The notes beneath the pieces were generated by a model, which saw only the letters and a list, made by a program, of their open reading frames with translations, did no database searches and was not told the DNA's origin. A stretch of 64,000 bases of DNA from Amycolatopsis sacchari (GTDB lineage Bacteria; Actinomycetota; Actinomycetes; Mycobacteriales; Pseudonocardiaceae): the NCBI RefSeq assembly GCF_900114035.1, contig NZ_FORP01000002.1, forward strand, positions 434,001 through 498,000, given 5' to 3'. Shown here one piece after another: positions 8,059 to 16,671 of this stretch (its first letter is position 1; every line of letters begins with the position of its first letter). The translations under genes were made by a program, and so were the position numbers.

Positions 8059-9006
8059 TTACTCCACCGGCGGGGTGCCGTGCGTGTGGAAGGACTCGAT
8101 CGTCTTCAGGCCCCACGCCTGGCCCTTCGCGCGCTCGGCCTGGGTCCACGTGATCGTCTTCCAGTCGGGCGCCAGGATGAGGCGTGCGACCGGGTTGCAC
8201 AGCTCGATGCGGTTGCCGCCGGGCTCGTAGACGTACAGGAAGAACGTCTGCTGGATCGCGTGCTTGTGCGGGCCCGTCTCGATGAAGACGTCGTTCTCCA
8301 GGAAGATGTCGGCCGCGCGCAGGATGTCCTCACGCGTGTCCGTCGCGAAAGCGATGTGGTGCAGCCTGCCGTTGCTGCCCGTCCAGTCCTCTGTGTACAC
8401 CAGGTCGTAGGACTTGTTCCCGAAGTGCAGCCACTGCGCGGCGATCTTCCCCGTGTCCAGCCGGATCTGCTCCGTCGCCTCGCCGCCCAGCAGGTCACGC
8501 ACGAAATCACCGTTCGGTTCGACCTGCGCGGCCAGGAAGTTCACGTGGTCGAGCCGCCGCACGGAGACACCGCGGCCCGGGTACGCCTGCGCCTGGTTCT
8601 TCAGCGCCGGCCGCAGCTCCTCCGGCGGCTGGTACCACTCGCTTTCCCAGTACAGCTCGAATTCGTGCCCGTCCGGGTCCGTCGCGAGGTACGTCGGCCC
8701 GATACCCGCGTCGCCGTCGATCCAGCCGATGCCGCGGCCCGCGGCGTCCAGCGCCTTCACCCGCCGGTCGAGCGCCTCCTGGCTCGACGCACGCAACGCG
8801 GTGCGCCGGATGCCGGACGTCGAATGCGCCGTCAGCTTCAGGCTGTGGTGCTCGTAGTCGTCCCAGGTGCGCAGGTACACCGAGTCGCCGTCACGGCCGT
8901 TTTCGGTCAGCCCCATGATCTCCGTGAAGAACCACAGGCTCTTATCCGGCTCGGGGGTGAGCAGCTCGACGTGGCCGACGTGAGCGATGTCGTGCGACGG
9001 TGCCAT
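8059..9006 (-). CDS. type I extradiol ring-cleavage dioxygenase (catechol 2,3-dioxygenase-like)
   Basis: A 315-residue two-domain vicinal-oxygen-chelate enzyme predicted to open a catecholic ring next to the diol using Fe(II). The 2-His-1-Glu ligands are visible in the C-terminal domain: H154 (LDHVNF), H217 (LHHIAF) and E268 (NRIEL), at nearly the positions known for metapyrocatechase. The ATG at 9006 follows AGGAG six bases upstream and is preferred over a TTG at 9012. It is the last gene of the aldolase-tautomerase-dioxygenase operon headed by the GntR-type operator at 10805. Pairing this dioxygenase type with gallate-pathway enzymes is unusual. Confidence 0.9.
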   Translation of the reverse strand: MAPSHDIAHVGHVELLTPEPDKSLWFFTEIMGLTENGRDGDSVYLRTWDDYEHHSLKLTAHSTSGIRRTALRASSQEALDRRVKALDAAGRGIGWIDGDAGIGPTYLATDPDGHEFELYWESEWYQPPEELRPALKNQAQAYPGRGVSVRRLDHVNFLAAQVEPNGDFVRDLLGGEATEQIRLDTGKIAAQWLHFGNKSYDLVYTEDWTGSNGRLHHIAFATDTREDILRAADIFLENDVFIETGPHKHAIQQTFFLYVYEPGGNRIELCNPVARLILAPDWKTITWTQAERAKGQAWGLKTIESFHTHGTPPVE

Positions 9007-9020
9007 CGACAATCTCCTAG

Positions 9021-10055
9021 CTAGCGCGGGAAAACGGTGCCCTCGAACAGCTTTCGTGCGGTGCGCACCACGCCGGAGCGGCGCACGTGCACGCCGTCCA
9101 GTTCGACCTCCACCTCCAGGTGGCCGGTCGGGTGCTCGATGTCCAGCCGGTTGCCGGTGACGTGCGCCAGGTCGTGCCCGACCGCGCCCTCCATCAGCAC
9201 GGCCGTCCCCACGGTCACCGCGCCCAGCACCCCGATCGACGTGTGCAGCTTCAGCGGGATGAACGTGCGCGTGCAGATGGTGCCGCCGTCACGCGGCGCC
9301 GCCACCAGCGTCGTCTTGGGGACCGACGCCTCGCTGACGTCCCCGAGCCCCATGAGTTTCCCGGCCTGCAGGCGGAGGGACTGGATCCGGTCGCGGAGAC
9401 CGGCGAGTTCCTCGACGCTTTCGTAGCCGGTGATACCGAAATCCTTGGCGTACGCGACAACGACGGGCATCCCGTTGTCGATGCACGTGACCTCGATGCC
9501 GTCGATCTCGTCGCGCACGTTCCCCGTCGGCAGCAGGCTGCCGGTCGCCGAACCCTCGGTGTCGGTGAAGTCCAGCGTGATCGCCACGGCGGTACCGGGC
9601 ACGCCCGAAATCGCGGTGTCCCCGTCGTAGCGCGGCACGCCGCCCGGCGTCGGGAACGTCGCCACCGCAACGGAATCCGAGTTCACCATGTGGATGCGCA
9701 CGGAGGTCGTCTCGTCGCCGGGCCGCACGAGTCCGCGCTCCACGGCGAACGGGCCCACGCCGGCGAGGAGGTTGCCGCAGTTCTGCCGGTCGGAAACCGT
9801 GGCCTCCTCGACGCCCAGTTGCAGGAACAGGTAGTCCACATCGGACTTCCCGTCCCGCGACGGGGAGATCACCGCGACCTTGCTCGTCAACGGGTGCGCG
9901 CCGCCGATACCGTCGATCTGGCGCGGGTCAGGACTGCCCATGATGCGCAGCAGGAGGTCGTCACGCTCGGCCGGATCGGACGGGAGGTCGTCGGCGAGGA
10001 AGTACGCGCCCTTGGAGGTGCCGCCACGCATCAACAGGCACGGCACCCCGTTCAC
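9021..10055 (-). CDS. 4-oxalomesaconate tautomerase-like protein (PrpF family)
   Basis: A 344-residue protein of the PrpF/GalD family, which isomerise double bonds in unsaturated tricarboxylates such as 4-oxalomesaconate. Family landmarks: N-terminal LMRGGTSKGAYF, DGIGGAHPLTSKVAV, DRQNCGNLLAGVGPF with a conserved Cys, and the later IPLKLHTSIGV. It overlaps the upstream aldolase by 4 bp (ATGA) and is followed 14 bp later by the dioxygenase. GalD-type activity is supported by the adjacent CHA-aldolase-like gene. Confidence 0.87.
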   Translation of the reverse strand: MNGVPCLLMRGGTSKGAYFLADDLPSDPAERDDLLLRIMGSPDPRQIDGIGGAHPLTSKVAVISPSRDGKSDVDYLFLQLGVEEATVSDRQNCGNLLAGVGPFAVERGLVRPGDETTSVRIHMVNSDSVAVATFPTPGGVPRYDGDTAISGVPGTAVAITLDFTDTEGSATGSLLPTGNVRDEIDGIEVTCIDNGMPVVVAYAKDFGITGYESVEELAGLRDRIQSLRLQAGKLMGLGDVSEASVPKTTLVAAPRDGGTICTRTFIPLKLHTSIGVLGAVTVGTAVLMEGAVGHDLAHVTGNRLDIEHPTGHLEVEVELDGVHVRRSGVVRTARKLFEGTVFPR

Positions 10056-10747
10056 AGCCCGTACTCCTCTGCGGTCACGTACTGGACGCCGAGCTCCGCG
10101 AGCTTCGCGCGCAGGCCGTAGCGGTCGAGGCCGAGTTCGCCGTCGCGGAACGCCGCGCGGGTCTTCTCCTCCTTCTCCACGCGCGCCTGCGACGCCTCCA
10201 CCGCGCGGTCGACGTCCTGCCGCGGCACGACCACGACACCGTCGTCGTCGGCGAGGATCGCGTCACCCGGTTTGACGAGCTGGCCGCCGATGGTGATCGG
10301 GACGTTCACGGCGCCCGCGGTCGCCTTGACGGTGCCCTGCGCGCTCACCGCGCGGGACCAGACGGGGAAGCCCATCTCGTGCAGTTCGGCGACGTCGCGG
10401 ACGCCGGCCTCGGTGACCAGGCCGCGCACCCCGCGCACCTGGAGCGCCGTGGCGAACAGCTCACCGAACATGCCGTCCGTGCTGGGCGAGGTGGTGGTCA
10501 CGACGAGCACGTCACCGGGACGGCACTGCTCGACCGCCGCGTGGATCATGAGGTTGTCGCCCGGCCAGGACAGGACGGTCACGGCGGTGCCGCCGATGCG
10601 GGAGCCGAGGTGCACCGGACGCAGCTGCGGACCGAGGAAGCCGGTGCGGCCCAGGGCTTCGTGCACCGTGGCGACCCCGTACTCGGCGAGCTTGTCGACC
10701 TTTTCGATCTCCGCGCGCGGCACGTCGGTGACGATGACGTTCCTCAT
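10052..10747 (-). CDS. 4-carboxy-4-hydroxy-2-oxoadipate aldolase-like protein (RraA fold)
   Basis: A 231-residue member of the RraA-like class II pyruvate aldolases that cleave CHA to pyruvate and oxaloacetate and often decarboxylate oxaloacetate. The metal/pyruvate motif GVRD is at R117-D118, and the length matches LigK/ProA-type enzymes. First gene of a three-gene operon. A promoter lies 58 bp upstream of the ATG, with TTGACA embedded in the operator at 10805-10816. Together with the tautomerase this suggests a pathway ending in pyruvate and oxaloacetate. Confidence 0.87.
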   Translation of the reverse strand: MRNVIVTDVPRAEIEKVDKLAEYGVATVHEALGRTGFLGPQLRPVHLGSRIGGTAVTVLSWPGDNLMIHAAVEQCRPGDVLVVTTTSPSTDGMFGELFATALQVRGVRGLVTEAGVRDVAELHEMGFPVWSRAVSAQGTVKATAGAVNVPITIGGQLVKPGDAILADDDGVVVVPRQDVDRAVEASQARVEKEEKTRAAFRDGELGLDRYGLRAKLAELGVQYVTAEEYGL

Positions 10748-10782
10748 GCCAGGACATCTCCCTACTTCCGGCTGCTCACCCG

Positions 10783-10816
10783 ACAGTAGGAGCCTGCGAC
10801 CTAGATTGTCAACAAT
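10783..10816 (-). promoter_or_regulatory. GntR-type operator O1 over promoter of aldolase operon
   Basis: ATTGTCAACAAT (10805-10816) is a perfect ATTGT-N2-ACAAT inverted repeat. Read on the minus strand it contains TTGACA (10812-10807), followed after 18 bp by TACTGT (10788-10783), a good -35/-10 pair. The same repeat recurs exactly at 46009 and 58995. Inferred target of the FCD-type GntR encoded at 47552-48214. Confidence 0.72.
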
Positions 10817-10820
10817 TTTG

Positions 10821-11513
10821 CTAACAAGCGGAGGCTGCCTTCTGCCACGCGGTGATGCGGGCGATCACCAGCAGGAACAACCCGCCCGACACCACCCGGA
10901 TGCCGAAAGCCACGGTGTCGGTGAGGGAGGCCGTGAACAGGTCGTGGGCATCGGCGGGCCGGAGGAACCCGACGGTGGCCCAGAGGTCGACGAGCGCGGA
11001 CAGCAGGTAGAGCGACCACCAGGCCGTGACCAGTCCGCTTCCCCGCACCCGGGCCAGGTTCAGCGTCTCCGGGGAGCCGGGCCTGCTCGTCTTCCAGACG
11101 TCGGAGACGATCGTGTGCGGGTACCAGAAGTTGACGACCGGGCAGATCCAGCCGCCGATCACCCAGCCGCGGCCCAGCCGGTGCTGGGCGAGCGACCGCG
11201 ACTCGGCGTTGCGGCGGGCCCGCCACAGCCACCCGACCACGACGACCCCGGCGCACGCCAGGATCGCGGCCGAAGCCCACCGCAACGTCCTGCTGAGCGA
11301 ATCGGCGGCCACCACGTCGGCGAGCGGGGCGGAACCGTCGAGGTAGCCGGTGACCACGTGGTACGCGTGCCAGTGCGTCCACGTCACCGCACCCCTCGCC
11401 ACCGCCGCCAGTACGACCGCGACCGCGGCGGCGACACCGAGCGCGGTCAACGGCCGCACGGGTTCGGACTCGGACGGGGAGGATGCGGCGAAGGGCGCCA
11501 GGGCATCGGTCAC
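10821..11513 (-). CDS. DUF4328 membrane protein
   Basis: A 230-residue integral membrane protein with about five hydrophobic segments (near residues 25-45, 80-100, 118-135, 165-185 and 200-222). The RRNAESRSL segment and the GWICPVVNFWYPHTIVSDVWKTS region are characteristic of DUF4328. Function unknown. The proposed GTG start at 11513 has no convincing ribosome-binding site, so the exact N terminus is uncertain. It follows the TIGR03086-like gene by 33 bp in the same direction. Confidence 0.8.
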   Translation of the reverse strand: MTDALAPFAASSPSESEPVRPLTALGVAAAVAVVLAAVARGAVTWTHWHAYHVVTGYLDGSAPLADVVAADSLSRTLRWASAAILACAGVVVVGWLWRARRNAESRSLAQHRLGRGWVIGGWICPVVNFWYPHTIVSDVWKTSRPGSPETLNLARVRGSGLVTAWWSLYLLSALVDLWATVGFLRPADAHDLFTASLTDTVAFGIRVVSGGLFLLVIARITAWQKAASAC

Positions 11514-11546
11514 GGGAGGACAGTCGTGATCACGCGCCCCGGCGTT

Positions 11547-12110
11547 TCACCCCCTCCGCCCCGTGAAGGCCAGCAGCCGTTCGCTGGCTCCGCCCGCCAC
11601 CCCCAGGGGCGGGCCGAACCGGCCGGGGCGGTCCGCCGGGGTGAGCAGGAGCGGCGCCAGTTCGAGCAACTCCTCCGCCAGGGGCTCCGGCAGCGGACGC
11701 CGCGCCCCGCACGCCTGCGCCACGTCCCACCCGTGCACCGCGATCTCGAACGCGCCGGCGCTGGTGAGGAGCTCCGGCGTCAGGACCGCCGCCCCGACGC
11801 CGACCGTCCCCGGCGCTTCCGCCGCCGTCCACGCGGCGAGCAGCCCCGTGGCGTGGCCACGCACCGTCGTGACCGGATCGCCCGCCGCCTCGGGCACGGT
11901 GAGCGGGACGTGCCCGAGGTCGGCGGCTTCCCGCAGCGCGAGCAGTGAATCGTCGAGGTGTGCGAGGAGGTCCCCCAGCGTCCAGTCCGCACAGGGGGTC
12001 GGGCGCGACAGCGGACCGGGCGGGACGAGGGCCAGGCTGCCGAGCGCGTAACCGATCGCGCGTTCGAGCAGCCCGAGCCCACCGAGCAGCGCCGCGCCCC
12101 CGTCCGTCAT
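11547..12110 (-). CDS. TIGR03086/DinB-like metal-binding protein
   Basis: A 187-residue protein of the mycothiol-dependent maleylpyruvate isomerase N-terminal/DinB-like four-helix fold. LSRPTPCADWTLGDLLAHL carries the typical first metal His, and AFEIAVHGWDVAQACG the second conserved His region. Its ATG overlaps the stop codon of the upstream ECF sigma gene (ATGA), so the two are translationally coupled. Members are often encoded beside SnoaL-tailed ECF factors; activity is unknown. Confidence 0.83.
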   Translation of the reverse strand: MTDGGAALLGGLGLLERAIGYALGSLALVPPGPLSRPTPCADWTLGDLLAHLDDSLLALREAADLGHVPLTVPEAAGDPVTTVRGHATGLLAAWTAAEAPGTVGVGAAVLTPELLTSAGAFEIAVHGWDVAQACGARRPLPEPLAEELLELAPLLLTPADRPGRFGPPLGVAGGASERLLAFTGRRG

Positions 12111-13096
12111 GCCGGCAGGACCTCGGGCAGCCCGAACTTCGCGAACAGGCCGGTGTCGAAGAAGCAGGTCACGTGCCGGACACCGGACTTCGACAGCGTC
12201 AGCACGGGCATGTTGAACGGCCGGTACACGTCGCCGTCCCGGACGTACAGGCCGAACCCCGGCTGGCCGTTCGACCGGATCGGCAGCAGCCGCATGTCGC
12301 CGGGGCCCTTCGCGGGGCACTTGAGGTCGATGAGCTTCGCGATGTTCTCCGGGCCCTGGTACCAGCCGACGAACGGCGGCATCTCCCAGATCGCGTCCTT
12401 CGTGAACAGCTCGACCATCGCCGAGATGTCCTTGCGCTCGAACACGTCCACGAACCGCTCCAGCAGCTCGCGCTGCTCCGCGTCACCCGGCGCGACGACG
12501 TCGTCCTCCCGCGGCGTCACCTCGTCGAGCTGGGCGCGGGCGCGCTGCAGGATGCTGTTGACCGCGGTGGTCGTGGTGTCGAGGACCTTCGCCACCTCGG
12601 CGGCGCGCCACTGCAGGACGTCCCGCAGGATCAGCACCGCGCGCTGCCGCGGCGGCAGGTGCTGGAGCGCGGCCATCAGCGCCAGCCGGATGCTCTCGCG
12701 GGAGGTCACGATCGCGGCGGGGTCGGCCTGGTCGGCGCCGACCATGGCGTCCGGCACGGGTTCGAGCCACGGCACCTCGTCCTGGGCGACCAGCTCGTCA
12801 CCCCCGTCCAGGCCGGGCCCGCCGAGCCCGGTCGGCAACGGGCGCTTGTCCCGGCTCTCCAGCGCGGTCAGGCACACGCGCGTCGCGATGCGGTAGAGCC
12901 ACGTGCGCAGCGAGGAACGCCCTTCGAACCGGTCGTAGGACTTCCACGCGCGCAGGTAGGTCTCCTGCACCAGGTCCTCCGCGTCGTGCACGGAACCGAG
13001 CATGCGGTAACAGTGCGCGAGCAGCTCGCGTCTGAACGGATCGGCCTGACGCAGGAAATCCTCGTCGGCCCGTCTTTCGGTCAGTGTCATGGTCAC
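12107..13096 (-). CDS. ECF sigma factor with C-terminal SnoaL-like domain
   Basis: A 329-residue group IV sigma-70 factor of the TIGR02960 (SigG-like) type. Region 2 contains DAEDLVQETYLRAWKSYDRF, region 4 the HLPPRQRAVLILRDVLQWRAAEVAKVL helix-turn-helix. From about residue 200 there is an extra 130-residue SnoaL/NTF2-like domain with the WEMPPFVGWYQG segment, thought in such factors to act as a built-in regulator. The GTG at 13096 lies 8 bp after AGGAGG, better spaced than the ATG at 13102. Divergent from DoxX; no classical anti-sigma gene is adjacent. Confidence 0.92.
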   Translation of the reverse strand: MTMTLTERRADEDFLRQADPFRRELLAHCYRMLGSVHDAEDLVQETYLRAWKSYDRFEGRSSLRTWLYRIATRVCLTALESRDKRPLPTGLGGPGLDGGDELVAQDEVPWLEPVPDAMVGADQADPAAIVTSRESIRLALMAALQHLPPRQRAVLILRDVLQWRAAEVAKVLDTTTTAVNSILQRARAQLDEVTPREDDVVAPGDAEQRELLERFVDVFERKDISAMVELFTKDAIWEMPPFVGWYQGPENIAKLIDLKCPAKGPGDMRLLPIRSNGQPGFGLYVRDGDVYRPFNMPVLTLSKSGVRHVTCFFDTGLFAKFGLPEVLPA

Positions 13097-13137
13097 CAGC
13101 ATCGCCTCCTGTCGCGTCACCTGTACAGACCCGGCAA

Positions 13138-13149
13138 AGTTCGCGAACT
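13138..13149. promoter_or_regulatory. palindrome AGTTCGCGAACT between ECF and DoxX genes
   Basis: A perfect 12-bp palindrome sits in the 133-bp divergent spacer between the SnoaL-tailed ECF gene and doxX-like gene. Position suggests an operator or promoter element shared by both; no binding protein can be named. Confidence 0.4.
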
Positions 13150-13229
13150 CATCGGTGCGGTGGCGATGACTTTCCGTGGCGGTCGTGGTCTCCCCTTCCG
13201 ACCGCACCCGAACGGAAGGAAGTACAGCC

Positions 13230-13637
13230 ATGACCACCCAGACCACCGTGCCCGCCCGCCGCACTTCCACCGTCGCCCTGTGGACCACCCAGGTCCTGCT
13301 CGGCGCCTTCCTGCTGATCGCGGCCGCGGGGCCGAAGCTGCTCGGCGAACGGTTCGCCGTGCAGATCTTCGACGAGATCGGCGCCGGGCAGTGGTTCCGC
13401 TACCTGGTCGGCGTGCTGGAGCTCGCCGGCGCGATCGGGCTGGTGGTCCCGGCGCTGACCGGGCTCGCCGCACTCGGCCTGTCGGCCCTGCTCGTCGGCG
13501 CCACCTGCACGCAGCTCTTCGTGCTCGGCGAACCCCTGTACGCGCTCACCCCGGCGGCGCTGGCGATCGTCGCGGGAGTGCTCGCGTACGCGCGCCGGGA
13601 GAGCACGAAGAGCCTCCTCGCGCGGCTGAGGCGATGA
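13230..13637 (+). CDS. DoxX-family membrane protein
   Basis: A 135-residue protein with four predicted membrane helices. TTQVLLGAFLLIAAAGPKL contains the DoxX-type first helix and loop, and the VGVLELAGAIGLVVPALTG segment is typical. DoxX relatives take part in redox or quinone-linked membrane functions, but a specific role cannot be given. The ATG at 13230 follows GGAAGGA. Its divergent placement next to the SnoaL-tailed ECF factor suggests it is part of that sigma factor's regulon. Confidence 0.85.
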   Translation: MTTQTTVPARRTSTVALWTTQVLLGAFLLIAAAGPKLLGERFAVQIFDEIGAGQWFRYLVGVLELAGAIGLVVPALTGLAALGLSALLVGATCTQLFVLGEPLYALTPAALAIVAGVLAYARRESTKSLLARLRR

Positions 13638-13639
13638 CG

Positions 13640-14353
13640 TCAGACCGCGAACCGCGCCACCGGGCTCGTCGTGGGTTGCGGCGAGCCCCCGGCCGGTTCG
13701 ACCGTCATCGCGATCTGCTGGACGCCCCGCAGCCCGGCGAACGCGAGCGCCGAGGTACCGCGAGGCCCCAGGACACCCAGCGACTTCGCGGTGCCGCCGA
13801 CGATCGCCCACGCCTGGTACGTCGTGTTCGCCGGCTGGTCCGGCATCCCGGACAGCACCAGCAGACCGCGGTCGAGCCGCTGCGAAAGCAGCACGCTGCC
13901 GCCTTCGGTCGAAACGGCCCGCAGATCCGGCGCGGACAACAGCTGCGTCACGGCGTTCTGCTGGGCCAGCTGACCGCGGGCCGCGGTGAGCTGGCCCTGC
14001 GTCCGCACCACGACCACGCCGAGCGCGACCGCCACGACGACGGCGACCGCGGCCGCCACCGAAACCAGCCGCAGCGCCAGTCCCCTCGCCCCCCGCGCCG
14101 GTTCCGTGCGTTCGGTGCCGGGGGGTTCCTGGCGCACGCCGGCGATCCTGGTCAGCACCTCGGCCTTCAGCCGTGGCGGTGGCGCCTCGCTGACGGCGAG
14201 CGCCAGCCTGGCGCCGGTGGCCCGCAGTTCGGCGACCTCCCGCGCGCACTCGGGGCACTGCGCGAGGTGGCGTTCGAACTGCCGCCGCTCGAACTCGTCG
14301 AGCGCGTCGATCGCGTAGGCACCGGTCAGCAGGTGCGCGTCCGGCGTCGTCAT
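13640..14353 (-). CDS. rskA: RskA-like anti-sigma-K factor
   Basis: A 237-residue membrane-spanning anti-sigma factor. The N-terminal zinc-binding anti-sigma motif HxxxCxxC is at H29, C33 and C36 (HLAQCPECA). One transmembrane helix lies near residues 92-115 and the C-terminal extracytoplasmic part is of the RskA type (YQAWAIVGG, PVARFAV end). Its ATG overlaps the stop of the sigma gene (ATGA), which fixes the start and shows coupling. It should hold SigK inactive until released by regulated proteolysis. Confidence 0.92.
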   Translation of the reverse strand: MTTPDAHLLTGAYAIDALDEFERRQFERHLAQCPECAREVAELRATGARLALAVSEAPPPRLKAEVLTRIAGVRQEPPGTERTEPARGARGLALRLVSVAAAVAVVVAVALGVVVVRTQGQLTAARGQLAQQNAVTQLLSAPDLRAVSTEGGSVLLSQRLDRGLLVLSGMPDQPANTTYQAWAIVGGTAKSLGVLGPRGTSALAFAGLRGVQQIAMTVEPAGGSPQPTTSPVARFAV

Positions 14354-14940
14354 CGGGTCACCCCCAGGCAGTCCCGCAGGCGGATCAGCCCGTCCCGCAA
14401 CCGTGTCTTGATCGTCCCGAGTGGACTGTCGAGCAGCTCCGCGACCTCCGGGTACGTCTTCCCGCCGTAGTAGGCGAGCAGCACGGACTCGCGCTGCAGC
14501 TCGGTCAGCGAGCCGAGGCAGCGGCGCACCTGCTCGCGTTCGAGCCGGGCCGTCACCGCCTCGGCGACCTCGTCGAACTCGCGGCCGGGGGCGACGGCGC
14601 TCGCCTTCTGCTCGCGGTCGGCACGGGCCTGCGCCGACCGCACCCGGTCGACGGCGCGGCGGTGGGCCAGCGTCAGCGCCCAGTTCACCGCGCCGCCCTT
14701 GGCCGGGTCGTAGCGCGGCGCGGTGCGCCACAGCTCGACCAGCACCTCCTGCGCGACCTCCTCGGACTGCGCGACGTCACGGACGACCCGGCGCACGATG
14801 CCGTACACGGGTCCCGCGACGACCTCGTAGAGCCGCTCGAACGCGGCCTCGCTGCCCCTGGCGACCTGCGTGAGCAGCTCCTCCGGGGTCGGCCCCTGCT
14901 CGCCCGGCCGCGTCGGGAACGCCCGCACCGACTCGTCCAT
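14350..14940 (-). CDS. sigK: ECF sigma factor SigK
   Basis: A 196-residue ECF sigma factor. Region 2 is SEEVAQEVLVELWRTAPRYDP, region 4 contains LTELQRESVLLAYYGGKTYPEVAELLDSPLGTIKTRLRDG, matching the SigK group. It is immediately followed, with a 4-bp overlap, by the cognate RskA anti-sigma factor. The ATG at 14940 is the first in-frame start. In mycobacteria this pair responds to extracytoplasmic redox stress; targets here are unknown. Confidence 0.92.
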   Translation of the reverse strand: MDESVRAFPTRPGEQGPTPEELLTQVARGSEAAFERLYEVVAGPVYGIVRRVVRDVAQSEEVAQEVLVELWRTAPRYDPAKGGAVNWALTLAHRRAVDRVRSAQARADREQKASAVAPGREFDEVAEAVTARLEREQVRRCLGSLTELQRESVLLAYYGGKTYPEVAELLDSPLGTIKTRLRDGLIRLRDCLGVTR

Positions 14941-14999
14941 GCACCCATCCTTCCCTGGCTCGGCACAGTTCGTTCGGTACCGGGCGCGGGGCGGATTGG

Positions 15000-15944
15000 T
15001 CAGTTCAGGAACTTCGCGGCGTCTGTCAGCAGCCCGCGCAACCAGACGTGCCCGGGGTCGTCCTCGAAGTTCTCGTGCCACCACAGTTTCTCGACGATGG
15101 GCTGCGGATCCCCGGGGCACGGCAGCACCCGCAGGCCCAGCGTGCCCGCGACCTGACGGGCGAGCCGTTCCTGCAACAGCGCGACGCGATCGGTCCCGGC
15201 GACGAGGTGCGGCACGGCCTGGTAGCTCTCGACGCGCACGACGACGCGCGGCTGGATGCCGAAGGCCGCGAGCTGCTGCGAGAGGGGCGCGGCGGGCGGG
15301 TAGCCCTGGTTGGGGTGGTACGGCGCCACCCACGACAGCCGCGAGAGGTCGTCCAGTGTCGGCTCGTCGGTGGTCAGCAGGGCGTTCCCCTCGGCGACCA
15401 CGCACACCCAGCGGTCGCGGAACAGCTCCGCCGAGCGCAGCCCCGGAAGCCGGAACCGGCCGACGGGCGGGGCGATCATGCCGTCCATGAGGCGGATGTT
15501 CTCCTCGACGTCGGCCGCCATCGCCTCGCGGACCAGCCGCAGGTGCAACCGGACGCGCGGCGCCCGCTCGTCGAGCAACCGCGCGAGGTGCTCGCCGAGC
15601 ACGGCGATCGTGTAGTCCGCGACGAGGAGGGTGAACTCGCGGCGGGACGTGGCGGGTTCGAAGCTCTCCCCCGCGGCGAAGAGCCGTTCGGCGGCGGCGC
15701 ACACGACCTCGACCTGCTCGGCGAGCTGCGTGGCCAGCGGGGACAGCACGTAACCGCCCTTGCCGCGTACGAGCAGCTCGTCCCCGAAGTGCCGCCGGAG
15801 CCGGGACAACGCGGCGCTCGCGGCGGGCTGCGTGACGCCCACCCGTTCGGCGGCACGCGTGACGTTCCGCTCCCGGATCAGCTCGCGCAGGATGACGAGC
15901 AGGTTGAGGTCCAGGTTCGCCAGGTGCGCGACGGCTCGTTTCAT
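15000..15944 (-). CDS. LysR-family regulator (NodD/LinR-like)
   Basis: A 314-residue LysR regulator. The HTH spans about residues 10-65 (LANLDLNLLVILRELIRERN, then RAAERVGVTQPAASAALSRLRRHFGDELLVR), with an extended N terminus typical of the NodD/LeuO-like branch. The substrate-binding domain follows. Its 3' end lies 59 bp from the SigK start; the upstream neighbour is a small ATPase in the same direction. No obvious divergent target is present, so its regulon is unknown. Confidence 0.92.
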   Translation of the reverse strand: MKRAVAHLANLDLNLLVILRELIRERNVTRAAERVGVTQPAASAALSRLRRHFGDELLVRGKGGYVLSPLATQLAEQVEVVCAAAERLFAAGESFEPATSRREFTLLVADYTIAVLGEHLARLLDERAPRVRLHLRLVREAMAADVEENIRLMDGMIAPPVGRFRLPGLRSAELFRDRWVCVVAEGNALLTTDEPTLDDLSRLSWVAPYHPNQGYPPAAPLSQQLAAFGIQPRVVVRVESYQAVPHLVAGTDRVALLQERLARQVAGTLGLRVLPCPGDPQPIVEKLWWHENFEDDPGHVWLRGLLTDAAKFLN

Positions 15945-15966
15945 GACGATCTGGACTTTACGCAGC

Positions 15967-16665
15967 TCACTCGTCCGCGAGAAGGTGCCGCAGGTAGCGC
16001 TCCGGCGCGGCGAGGAAGTCGCGCGTCAACCGCACCGGCAACGCCTGCTTATAGGGGACGGGCACGATCTCGCCCGTCTCGGCGATCTCGTAGATCGTGG
16101 CGCCGGGCAGCGCGAGCAGCACCGGGGAGTGGGTGGCCACGACGATCTGGCTGCCCTGTTCCGCGAGTTCGGCGAGACGGGCCATGACGGCCAGGCACCC
16201 GCGCACGGAAAGCGCGGCCTCGGGCTCGTCGAGGATGTACAGGCCGCGCGGCCCGAACCGTTGCGTCACGAGGTCCAGGAAGGACTCCCCGTGGGAGCGC
16301 TCGTGCGGGGACACGCCACCGTAGGCCGGGAGGAGCGGCGGTCCCGGCTCGCGATCCAGGCGCTCGATCTCCGACGCGACGTTGTAGTAGGACTCGGCGC
16401 GGAGGAAGAAACCCGTGCGCGGCTTGGCCACGCCCCAGGTCAGGATCAGCTGATCGCCGAGGGAGGACTCGGTGGCGCGCGTGGCGAACCGGAAGTGCTG
16501 GCTGCCGCCCTCCGGGTTGAAGCCCGCGGCGACCGCGAGCGCCTCGATCAGCGTCGACTTCCCGGTACCGTTCTCGCCGACCAGGAACGTCACCCCCGGA
16601 TCGAGCCGCAGCCCGCCCGAGCGGTCCAGGTGTTTCACCGCGGGCAGGACTGCCGCCACAGCCAT
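15967..16665 (-). CDS. small AAA/ABC-type ATPase (AAA_21/23-like)
   Basis: A 232-residue stand-alone ATPase with Walker A GENGTGKS at residues 30-37, Walker B LYILDEPEAAL near residue 140, and the switch-His segment VATHSPVLLALPGATIYE. It has no membrane segments and no partner permease nearby, and looks like the widespread family of single-domain SMC/ABC-like ATPases of unknown function. The ATG at 16665 leaves almost no spacer to the divergent hydrolase gene. Confidence 0.88.
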   Translation of the reverse strand: MAVAAVLPAVKHLDRSGGLRLDPGVTFLVGENGTGKSTLIEALAVAAGFNPEGGSQHFRFATRATESSLGDQLILTWGVAKPRTGFFLRAESYYNVASEIERLDREPGPPLLPAYGGVSPHERSHGESFLDLVTQRFGPRGLYILDEPEAALSVRGCLAVMARLAELAEQGSQIVVATHSPVLLALPGATIYEIAETGEIVPVPYKQALPVRLTRDFLAAPERYLRHLLADE

Positions 16666-16671
16666 GGCAGG

